A stretch of DNA of 64,000 nt. Origin: an uncultured Ectothiorhodospiraceae bacterium. GTDB lineage: Bacteria > Pseudomonadota > Gammaproteobacteria > Nevskiales > Oceanococcaceae. Below, piece by piece: positions 56,136-64,000 of this stretch. Location: assembly GCA_937141935.1 (NCBI GenBank), contig CAKZQS010000005.1, forward strand, positions 62,001-126,000, in the 5' to 3' direction. A program made the position numbers and the translations under genes. Position 1 is the stretch's first letter. Every line of letters begins with the position of its first letter. The notes below the pieces were generated by a model, which was not told where the DNA came from, did not search any database, and saw only the letters and a list, made by a program, of their open reading frames with translations.

Positions 56136-58343
56136 CTAGCGCAGGCCCTCCACCCGCTCCCACATCCGCAGGTAGCCCTCGGCACTGCGGAACAGCATCT
56201 CCATGGCCGTGTCGCGGCCCTCGCCGCCATGGTGCTGCACGTCGGCGACCCAGTCAGCGTACAGGCCGTAGTGCGCGACGCCGTCGGCATTCAGGTCGAA
56301 GACCCGCTCGCCCGTCACCTGCCGGTCGAAGACAACACGGCCGTCGTAGGAGGTGAAGGGGTACTGCAGCGGGTCGGCGTCGGCGCCCGAGCGCACGCCG
56401 GGCAGCGGACCCAGGCCATTGGCGTCGGTGCCTATGCCCAAGTGCAAGAAGGCGCCGGGCGGAGCCGAGGGGATATAGCGGTCGAAGACGCCGCTGACAA
56501 AGCAGTCGGCGGTGCAGGAATAGCGGGCGAAGGCGCCCTCCACTTCCCACACGCGCGGCAACGCGTCCTCGTTGGTCCAGCTATGGGCGGTGACCACCGG
56601 GTAGCCATAGTCGCGGGCGATCTGCAGGATGCGGTCGCGGGTGCGGGCCCCGGTGTGGTCGATCTCGATGATCAGCTTCTGCCGCATCATCTCCGCGATC
56701 ATGAACTCGCCGTGCGGCGTCAGCTCCAGCGCATTGCACCAACGGGTGTCGCCGCCGGCGCCGGACTCGGCGAGCAGCGTGTTGGCCAGGCCATCGAGCA
56801 AACCCGGCGGCGGCTGATCCATCTGGTCCTCACCCAGCGGCGCGCATTCCTCGGTATGCGTCCCCGCCACCGGCTGACGGGCGCCGCCGAAGGCGTTGTC
56901 CTCCTTGTGGATGGGGAACAGGCTGCGCAGGCCCAGCGCCTTGAGTTCGGCCAGCTGTTCGCGGATGTCGGTAATGCTGCAATTGGGCTGGTCGTAGGTC
57001 CGCCCGCAATCAAACAGCCGCGAGACTTCGGCGCCCATGACCACCGCCATCTGGCCATTGGCGATGACTTCGCGGGCCTCGGTCGGGTGGGTCACGATGC
57101 GGAACCAGCCTTCGCCGGGGCCGCCTTCCTGGGCATCGATATAGTCCTGCAGGGCCAGCAACTGCTCGCGCTGGTGGCGGATCGAGGCCATGGGATTGCA
57201 GTCGTTGCGGTTGAAAGCCGCATGCAGCGAGCACAGCAGCTGGCTCTCGACGAAGTGGTTCACCATCAGCTTCTGCCCGGCCAGGAAGGCGCGCTTGAGC
57301 CACAGGTAGTAGGTCTGGTGGTGGGTCAGCTCGGAGGAGCCGGGCCAATCGGCGAAGCGCGGCCAGCCGGTCGTGTCATGGGGGGCCGTGGCGACCACGT
57401 AGCTGACCGGCGACAGCGTGCCTTCCGGGCCGTGGTGCTGCGCGCAGTCCCCCAGCGCCTGGGTGATGCCCAAGGGGTGAAAGGGGTAGCCATAGGTCAC
57501 GCGGCCGCCCAGATACTCGCTGCCGGTGATGTGGTTGTGGCCATCCACCCAGCCAAACACGCTGCCGTCCGCGTTCAGGCGCTTGGGCGCTTGCAGCACC
57601 TGCGCGTTGAGTTCGGCCTCGGGGAACTCCGCGCAGCCCTCGGCCGCCTGCAGGCGGAAACCATCGACGCCCCGCGCCATTGCGATGTCGGCCAGCGCGA
57701 GCGGGCCGGACTGGGTCGCCGCCAGGCGCAGGCCGGTGACCTGGTGCGTCAGCCAAAAAGCCCCGGTCTCGCTGCGGCTCAGGTTCCAGATCGCCAGCTC
57801 GGTCGGTGCCGGCAACGCTGCCAGGGCCGGCTGCACCGGCGTGTCACCCAGATCGCGCGCGCGGTCGCGCAGGTCCAGGCCGGTCTGCCGCAGCACGGAG
57901 CCGACCGGCGTGCGGGTGCCGTCCACCATCTCGACCAGCGCGCCCAGGCCGGCCGCGATGCTGCCGGCGTTGCCGACAAAGTCGCCCGCCTGGCCAATCA
58001 GCTCGCCCAGCGGGTCGCTGACGCCCAGCAGCTGGCCCTGTTCGTCCTGCAGCAGGTAGCTGCCCAGCCCGGTGGCCTTGAAGTAAAAGCGCGAGCCATC
58101 CGCGGCCGCCGCCGCCGTAGCGGCCCAGCCCTCGCCCTCGCGCAGCACCCACTGGCCCGCAGCCTCGGACTGCAGGCTCCAGCAGGCGCTGGCCGGCGCA
58201 TAGATACCGTCGGGGTTGCCGTCGGGCTGCGTGTCCTGCGCAGCGGCGCGGGCGGCGCCGTCCCCGCCCGGTTGCGATTCGCGGCCGCCGCCACAGGCGC
58301 ACAGCAGTAACAGGGCCATGATGGCCAGCGGACGTAAAGGCAC
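56136..58343 (-). CDS. Lipoprotein metal-dependent hydrolase (amidohydrolase/dipeptidase-like)
   Basis: LLLLCACGGG lipobox; VDGHNHITGSEYLGG, IIEIDHTGARTRDRIL, PVVTAHSWTNEDALPR metal-ligand-like motifs. Confidence 0.7.
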   Translation of the reverse strand: MPLRPLAIMALLLLCACGGGRESQPGGDGAARAAAQDTQPDGNPDGIYAPASACWSLQSEAAGQWVLREGEGWAATAAAAADGSRFYFKATGLGSYLLQDEQGQLLGVSDPLGELIGQAGDFVGNAGSIAAGLGALVEMVDGTRTPVGSVLRQTGLDLRDRARDLGDTPVQPALAALPAPTELAIWNLSRSETGAFWLTHQVTGLRLAATQSGPLALADIAMARGVDGFRLQAAEGCAEFPEAELNAQVLQAPKRLNADGSVFGWVDGHNHITGSEYLGGRVTYGYPFHPLGITQALGDCAQHHGPEGTLSPVSYVVATAPHDTTGWPRFADWPGSSELTHHQTYYLWLKRAFLAGQKLMVNHFVESQLLCSLHAAFNRNDCNPMASIRHQREQLLALQDYIDAQEGGPGEGWFRIVTHPTEAREVIANGQMAVVMGAEVSRLFDCGRTYDQPNCSITDIREQLAELKALGLRSLFPIHKEDNAFGGARQPVAGTHTEECAPLGEDQMDQPPPGLLDGLANTLLAESGAGGDTRWCNALELTPHGEFMIAEMMRQKLIIEIDHTGARTRDRILQIARDYGYPVVTAHSWTNEDALPRVWEVEGAFARYSCTADCFVSGVFDRYIPSAPPGAFLHLGIGTDANGLGPLPGVRSGADADPLQYPFTSYDGRVVFDRQVTGERVFDLNADGVAHYGLYADWVADVQHHGGEGRDTAMEMLFRSAEGYLRMWERVEGLR

Positions 58344-58449
58344 TCGATGTCTCCTCGGGGTGCGGGCTGCACCCGCCGCAGTTTATCGGGCGGGCCGCGA
58401 TGCGCGCGCGACGCTCAAGATTCCGGCGGTTAGTATTTCCGACTGTGAG

Positions 58450-58479
58450 CCGCAACATCGCAGCGCGATAATGTTGCGG
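58450..58479 (+). promoter_or_regulatory. Inverted repeat CCGCAACAT-N12-ATGTTGCGG upstream of PhoX-like gene
   Basis: Perfect 9-bp arms with additional CGC/GCG pairing inside; 52 bp before ATG 58532. Confidence 0.6.
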
Positions 58480-58531
58480 TCGCGGCCGGCACCGCCTTGC
58501 CGGTCGCGCGTGAGACCTGCGAGAGAACCCC

Positions 58532-60046
58532 ATGCGCCCCGAAACGCCAACCCGTACGCTCCTGGCCGACGTCCAGGCCCAAGGCCTGAACCGCCGTACC
58601 TTCCTGCGCAACCTGCTGCTGTCCGCCGGCAGCATCAGCACGGCGCAATGGCTCACCGCCTGTGGTGGCGCCGATGGCAGCCCGACGGGCGGCGGCGGGG
58701 GTCTGAACCCCAACTTCAACAGCCGCTTCGCCACGATGGGGCCGTTGCAGGCGCCGGACGACAACGGCGTGCAACTGCCGGAGGGCTTCACCTCGCGGGT
58801 GCTGGCCGTGATCAACGAGCCGCCGATTCCCGAGAACCCCGATTTCTTGTGGCACTCCGACCCGGACGGCGGCGGCGTATTCCGCACCGACGACGGCGGC
58901 TGGATCTATGTGTCGAACTCGGAGGCGCGCGACGCCACCACGCTCTTCGGCCAGATTCCCGCCGTGCCGGTGCTCTCGGACCTGGCCACGCGCGACAGCC
59001 TGGAAACGTTGAACAGCGTGCTTGGCCCCATCACCGGGCTGACGCCGGTGCCGGCGCCGCTGATCACGCCCTTCGCCGGCGGCGTCAGCGCGCTGCGCTT
59101 CGATGCCGATGGCAACCTGGTGGATGCCTACCCGGTGCAGCGCAACACCACCACCAACTGCTCGGGCGGCGTCACGCCCTGGGGCACCTGGATCAATGGC
59201 GAGGAAATCGCCGACGGCTACATGTTCGAATGCAGCCCGCTGCGCGACGGTGGCACGCCGCGCCGGCTGGACCGCTTTGGCCGCAAGGCGCATGAGATGG
59301 CCGCCATTGACGTCGACGGCCGCGCGATCTACCACACCGAGGACGTCACCGGCGAGGACCGCTTCTACCGCACCGTGTTCGAGCGCGCCGACTGGCCGGC
59401 CGGCGGCCCGCCCAACTACGACGCCGGCGTGCTGCAGGTGCTGGCCGTCGACGCGGGCCTGGACGCCGCGCGTCAGGGCCCCACGCCGATCCGCTGGATC
59501 GACGCCATCGACGACGGCCGCCCGCAGCCCGAGGTCTACCTGGACGAGGCCACGATCTTCGCCGGCAACGAGGGCGTGTGGTACCTGCAGGGCTTCGTGT
59601 TCTTCACCACCAAGAGTGACGACAACATCTGGGTCATCGACACCCAGGGCGGCACCATCGAGAGCATTTACAACCCCGAGGACGGCCCCATCGGCTCGCC
59701 GGCGGACCCGAACGAGCCGCCGATGGCCGGCGTCGACAACATCGCGATGACGCTGGACGGCGAAATGGTCGTGGTCGAGGACGGCGGCGACATGCGCGCC
59801 ATGGTGCTGCTGCCCGACCGCCGCACCATCCCCCTGCTGCGCCTGCCCGGCGACCCCGAGGTCACCGAGGTGACCGGCCCGGCCTTCTCGCCGGACGGCC
59901 GCCGCATCTACGTGGCCAACCAGCGCGCCGGGCTCAACGGCTCGCCGGCGGCCTTTGGCACCGGCGGCGTGGTCTACGAGATCACCATGCCCTTCAGCGT
60001 GCGTGTGGATGCACCACTGGCCCGCCGCCTGGACGACGTGGGCTAA
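58532..60046 (+). CDS. PhoX-like (DUF839) protein with Tat-type signal
   Basis: NRRTFLRNLLLSAGSISTAQWLTACGG twin-arginine/lipobox N-terminus; EGFTSRVLAV..., CSGGVTPWGTWINGEE, VVEDGG. Confidence 0.85.
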   Translation: MRPETPTRTLLADVQAQGLNRRTFLRNLLLSAGSISTAQWLTACGGADGSPTGGGGGLNPNFNSRFATMGPLQAPDDNGVQLPEGFTSRVLAVINEPPIPENPDFLWHSDPDGGGVFRTDDGGWIYVSNSEARDATTLFGQIPAVPVLSDLATRDSLETLNSVLGPITGLTPVPAPLITPFAGGVSALRFDADGNLVDAYPVQRNTTTNCSGGVTPWGTWINGEEIADGYMFECSPLRDGGTPRRLDRFGRKAHEMAAIDVDGRAIYHTEDVTGEDRFYRTVFERADWPAGGPPNYDAGVLQVLAVDAGLDAARQGPTPIRWIDAIDDGRPQPEVYLDEATIFAGNEGVWYLQGFVFFTTKSDDNIWVIDTQGGTIESIYNPEDGPIGSPADPNEPPMAGVDNIAMTLDGEMVVVEDGGDMRAMVLLPDRRTIPLLRLPGDPEVTEVTGPAFSPDGRRIYVANQRAGLNGSPAAFGTGGVVYEITMPFSVRVDAPLARRLDDVG

Positions 60047-60050
60047 GGCC

Positions 60051-61361
60051 ATGCTGGCGCTGTGGCGGCGCGCCCGTTTGCGCCTGGCCCTGGCGGCGCT
60101 GGCCGCGCTGCTGGGCGGCTGCGGCGCGCCGGATGATGGCGGGGGCGGATTCGGCCCCGGCGCCGGCCCCGACCTTGGCGGCGGCCCCGGCGGCGCGCAG
60201 GACTGCGACACGGGCAACCTGCGCTGCGCCGCGACCCGCGCCAACTTCTACTGGGGCGCCGCCGGCAACGCCGGCGTGCTGGGCAGCGACGATCCCTACC
60301 GCGACGCGCTGGGCCGCCACTTCACCATCATGACGGCCGAGAACGCGCTGAAGCTGCCGCAGTTGCAGCCGCAGCCCGGCGTGTTCGACTTCAGCGGCGG
60401 CGACCGCCTGGCCGATTTCGCCCGCGCGCAGGGCCTGAAGATGCGTGGCCATGTGCTGATCTGGCGCGAGGATCTGGAGCCCTACCTGGGCCCCGAGCCC
60501 AGCCGCGAGCAGGCCATCGCCTTCATGCGCACGCACATCGAAACCGTGCTCGGCCACTACCGCGCGAACTACCGCGATGTCTTCGTGCAGTGGGATGTGG
60601 TCAACGAGGCTTTCCGCAGCGACGGCTCGCTGCGCGACTCGGGCTGGTACCGCGCCATCGGCCCCGACTTCATCGCCATCGCCTTTCGCATCGCGCACGA
60701 GGTCTGGCCGGAGCTGGAGCTGTACTACAACGACTTCTTCGAGCTGACCTTCAACGCCGGCGGCACCTTCGTCGACGCCAGCGGCGGGATCGACCCCGAC
60801 GCCATCACCCCCGGCAGCGGCATCACCGCCGGGGCCAGCGCCTGCAACGACAGCCACAAGTGCGCGGGCACGGCCGCGCCCCTGTGTACCGACCCGGCGG
60901 GCTGCCCCGGCGCCCGCGCCTTTTTGGCGGACCTGGTCGCCGCGGGCGTGCCCATCGACGGCGTGGGCTTTCAGGCGCACATCGCCACGCCGGCGCTGGC
61001 GCCGGACTGGGCCGAATTCGCCAGCTGGGTCGAGAACCTGAACCTGCGCTGGGCGCTGACCGAACTGGACCGCCCCTGCGAAACCGGCGGCAGCGCCCAG
61101 ACCCGGAGCACCTGCTTCGAATGGCAACGCCAGGCCTTTGGCGACGCCGTGGCCGCCTGCGCGGCCTCGCCCTATTGCAACACCGTGGTGCAGTGGGCCG
61201 TGGCCGACCCTTACAGCTGGTGGCGCGGCCTGAGCGGCGGCGCGCTGGGCAATGCCGTGGCGCTGGACGACGCCTTTGGCTACAAGCCGGCGGCGCAGGC
61301 GGTGCTGCAGGCGCTCAATGCGGCCGGCCCGCCGGCGGCGCCCACCCTTGCCAGCCGATAG
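60051..61361 (+). CDS. GH10 endo-1,4-beta-xylanase-like lipoprotein
   Basis: ALLGGCG lipobox; FTIMTAENALKLPQLQPQPGVFDF, WDVVNEAF (acid/base Glu), ALTELD (nucleophile Glu). Confidence 0.88.
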   Translation: MLALWRRARLRLALAALAALLGGCGAPDDGGGGFGPGAGPDLGGGPGGAQDCDTGNLRCAATRANFYWGAAGNAGVLGSDDPYRDALGRHFTIMTAENALKLPQLQPQPGVFDFSGGDRLADFARAQGLKMRGHVLIWREDLEPYLGPEPSREQAIAFMRTHIETVLGHYRANYRDVFVQWDVVNEAFRSDGSLRDSGWYRAIGPDFIAIAFRIAHEVWPELELYYNDFFELTFNAGGTFVDASGGIDPDAITPGSGITAGASACNDSHKCAGTAAPLCTDPAGCPGARAFLADLVAAGVPIDGVGFQAHIATPALAPDWAEFASWVENLNLRWALTELDRPCETGGSAQTRSTCFEWQRQAFGDAVAACAASPYCNTVVQWAVADPYSWWRGLSGGALGNAVALDDAFGYKPAAQAVLQALNAAGPPAAPTLASR

Positions 61362-61455
61362 AGAGCAAGGCCTAGACGCCACGGGATTCCCGGCAGGCGT
61401 CGCGAACGCTAGGCCCCACGCGGCAACGCGCCGGGGCGCAAAGGGGAGGACCACG

Positions 61456-63786
61456 ATGACTATGGCACGACGACTCCGACACGCAGGCACCGCCCTGCTG
61501 CTCTTTCTGACCGCCCCCTGCGCGATGGCCGCGCAGCAGGAGGGCTACATCGAGCTGCCGGATGGCGTGGGGCTGAAGTACACGGTGCTGCTGCCCGAGG
61601 GGGAAGGGCCGTTCCCCACCGTGCTGCACTATCAGGGCTACGCCGCGGGCTCGGACCCAAACGACAACGGGCTGGTGCTGATCTCGCCGCAACTGCTGGA
61701 GCGGGGCATCGCGGTCCTGGGCGTCAGCCTGCGTGGTACCGGCTGCTCGGAGGGCGATTTCGACCTGTTTGAGCGGCAGTGGGTCGCCGACGGCGTTGAT
61801 GTCATCGACTGGGCCTCCCGGCAGGCCTGGTCCAACGGGGCGATCGCCATGGTGGGCCTGTCCTTCCCGGGCATGACCCAGCTGATGGTCGGGCCCGAGC
61901 GCCCGGCCGCGTTGAAGGCGCTGCTGCCCTGGTCCGCGATGACGGACATTTATCGCGACGTGGCCTACCCCGGCGGGATCTTCAACGCCAGCTTTGCATC
62001 GGCCTGGACCGGCATCCAGAAGCTGGGCTACACCGATGTGCCCAATGAAGTGCTGATTGAGGGCGACGCCCGCTGCGCCGCGGCCGTCGCGCAGCAGAAT
62101 GACCCGCAGCAGATCGTCTTCGTCCAGGGCCAAACCGCCCCCTACGCCGACGCCGACCTCTACGAGCGCTTCGTCCCCGAGGGCACGATCGGGCAGATCA
62201 ACGTGCCCGTGCTCTTTGCGCATGCCTGGCAGGACGAACAGATCGCGTCGCGCACCCTCATCGACTACGAGCAACTCGACCCGCAGCGCACCTGGCATGT
62301 GTATGGCAATGGCGTGCATGGATATGGTCTGGGTTCGGCCCTGGTCGTCGACACGGCGATGGCCTTTCTGGAGCGCTATCTGCTGGGCATCGAGAACGGC
62401 TTCGAGGCCACGCCCCGGGTCCAGATCGAGCATGAGGTCTATTTCGGTGCCGACGGCCGCTGGACCGAAGCCTATGACCGCTTCCCCGTTCCCACCCGCC
62501 TGGCCGAGCTGTACCTGACCGTCGATGGCGGCCTGCAGGCGCAGCGCCCGGACACGGCCGGCAGCGTCGATTACGCCTACCCCCTGCCCGCGCCCAGCAT
62601 GACGGCGGCGCTGGCCGCGCAGACCGAGAACCAGAGCTACGGCCTGCCCATCACGCCGGGCGGCGCGGCGGTCTTCAGCACGGCCCCGCTGAGCCACGAC
62701 CTGCATTGGTTCGGCCCGTCGCGGCTGGATCTGGATTTCTCCTCCACCGCGGTGGATACGGACCTGCAGGTCAGCCTCACCGAGGTGCGGCCGGATGGGC
62801 AGGAGATGTTCATCCAACGCGGCTGGCTGCGGGCCTCCCATCAGGCGCTGGACCTGCGACACACCCGCGCCGACCTGCCCCACCACAGCCATGTCCAGGC
62901 GGACCAGACCTTGCTGACGCCGGGCGAAGCCCGACGCCTCAGCGTGGAGATCTGGCCGGTCGCGCACATCTTTCGCGCGGGCTCGGCGGTCCGCATCCGC
63001 GTGGAAGCGCCGCTGGGCACGACCGGGTTTCGGCAGCTGGAGCTCAACCCCACGCCGGCCATCAACAGTGTGCACCTCGGCGGGGCCGATCCGACGCGGC
63101 TGACCTTTGGGCTGATCCCCGACGCGCAGGCGCCTGTGCCGCTGGGACCCTGCGTGGACCGCATCAACCAACCCTGCCGCGCGGCGGACAGCTCGGTGAT
63201 GCCGGGCTCGCTGAGCCTTCCCGCGGCGCGGGCACAAGCGCCCACGTCGGGCCAGGTGCGGAAGGACGGCGACGAGATCGTGCTGCACAACACGACGAGC
63301 AGCCCGCATTACCTGCGGGCGCTGCGGGTGGCGGTCGAGCCCGGGGTCGAGGTCCTGGAACTGAGGGCGGGCGAATTCCGCCAGAGCATTGCGCAGCCCT
63401 ACGCCGAAGCACGTTTCGAAATCTCGGAGATCGAGTTGGCCCCCGACCAACAGCTGCGCCTCTCCCTGCACGCCGAAGCGGCGGGCGTCGCGCAGGCCAT
63501 CGATCGCCTGTCCAGCACCGCACACGCCCGCGGCCCTGCGGCCGTGACGACGTCGGGCGGGTTGCTGGTGCTGGCCTGGGGGATGTTCGCCCTGTGGGGG
63601 CTGCGCAAGCCCCGCTCGCGAGCCTGGTTGCTGGGCCTGGGCCTCTGCGGCGCCTTGGTGGGCTGCAGTGGCGGGCGCGAAGGGACCGGCCCGCGCAGCG
63701 CCGTGGTGCCAAAGTCCGCCGTGATCGCGGTTGAGGTGGTCGACGCGCGGGGCCAGTTTCTGCACTACGCCGTCGCGCCCGACTGA
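61456..63786 (+). CDS. CocE/NonD family serine hydrolase (X-Pro peptidase-like) with unusual C-terminus
   Basis: VSLRGTGCSEGDFDLFERQWVADGVDVIDWASRQAWSNGAIAMVGLSFPGMTQ nucleophile elbow; C-terminus TSGGLLVLAWGMFALWGLRKPRSRAWLLGLGLCGALVGCSGG. Confidence 0.87.
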   Translation: MTMARRLRHAGTALLLFLTAPCAMAAQQEGYIELPDGVGLKYTVLLPEGEGPFPTVLHYQGYAAGSDPNDNGLVLISPQLLERGIAVLGVSLRGTGCSEGDFDLFERQWVADGVDVIDWASRQAWSNGAIAMVGLSFPGMTQLMVGPERPAALKALLPWSAMTDIYRDVAYPGGIFNASFASAWTGIQKLGYTDVPNEVLIEGDARCAAAVAQQNDPQQIVFVQGQTAPYADADLYERFVPEGTIGQINVPVLFAHAWQDEQIASRTLIDYEQLDPQRTWHVYGNGVHGYGLGSALVVDTAMAFLERYLLGIENGFEATPRVQIEHEVYFGADGRWTEAYDRFPVPTRLAELYLTVDGGLQAQRPDTAGSVDYAYPLPAPSMTAALAAQTENQSYGLPITPGGAAVFSTAPLSHDLHWFGPSRLDLDFSSTAVDTDLQVSLTEVRPDGQEMFIQRGWLRASHQALDLRHTRADLPHHSHVQADQTLLTPGEARRLSVEIWPVAHIFRAGSAVRIRVEAPLGTTGFRQLELNPTPAINSVHLGGADPTRLTFGLIPDAQAPVPLGPCVDRINQPCRAADSSVMPGSLSLPAARAQAPTSGQVRKDGDEIVLHNTTSSPHYLRALRVAVEPGVEVLELRAGEFRQSIAQPYAEARFEISEIELAPDQQLRLSLHAEAAGVAQAIDRLSSTAHARGPAAVTTSGGLLVLAWGMFALWGLRKPRSRAWLLGLGLCGALVGCSGGREGTGPRSAVVPKSAVIAVEVVDARGQFLHYAVAPD

Positions 63787-63902
63787 GGCCGGCGCCGGCG
63801 CCTTCTGCGCGGTCGGCCTTAGGCCGTGCGCAAAGCGCCGCCGGGAACGGCCGCCCGGGCGTGTAGACTGGCCAGGCTTGCCCGCCGCTGCACGGAGCTG
63901 CC

Positions 63903-64000
63903 ATGCCAGCCCCTCCCCGTTCCGTGCTGGACACGAACGACCTCCCCGCCCCGCACCGCTACGCGGCGTGGCGCGAGAGCTTTAGCGTGGGCTTTGGTTA
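63903..64000 (+). CDS. AraC-type transcriptional regulator, N-terminal fragment (truncated by window end)
   Basis: MPAPPRSVLDTNDLPAPHRYAAWRESFSVGFG... resembles the N-terminus of AraC-binding-domain regulators. Confidence 0.55.
   Translation, partial: MPAPPRSVLDTNDLPAPHRYAAWRESFSVGFG

Noticed and set aside
61252-61455. N-terminal extension of the CocE-like ORF
   Set aside because: Overlaps the GH10 gene; ATG 61456 is preceded by a good GGGGAGGA ribosome-binding site and starts a signal peptide.

Overview
This is a 64 kb window of very GC-rich chromosomal DNA. It is most likely gammaproteobacterial, because argH / algZ-algR / hemC-hemD-hemX-hemY are in the usual order. About 50 protein-coding genes can be supported from the ORF track and family hallmarks. 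I saw no convincing rRNA, tRNA, CRISPR array, prophage or transposase. The left part (0-28 kb) is mostly housekeeping: PPK2-type Pap, mnmG, dps, a PhnCE-like ABC module, the hem cluster, argH, purT, vapBC, an ABC-F ATPase and a RetSat/CrtI-like oxidoreductase. The right part (28-64 kb) is rich in exported proteins and lipoproteins: a BNR-like protein, two LVIVD proteins, M14 peptidase, TonB receptor, amidohydrolase, SASA esterase, PhoX, GH10 and CocE. It also carries typA and an SbtA/SbtB-like pair. The most interesting signals are: (i) a compact locus at 48.2-51.8 kb with tiny translationally coupled membrane proteins, a dense palindrome cluster at a near-consensus promoter, a CarH/LitR-like MerR regulator that appears to lack the B12-binding motif, and SbtA/SbtB; (ii) a three-gene coupled operon at 10.4-12.1 kb with a secreted EHGG-repeat protein and a strongly structured upstream element; (iii) a pair of TATGCAA-N4-TTGCATA operators exactly 40 bp apart in front of the RetSat-like gene, and a decayed fragment of a homologous gene 2.5 kb away; (iv) recurring GlyGly-CTERM-like tails, one fused to an apparent lipobox module. 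All assignments come from reading the sequence; no database search was run.
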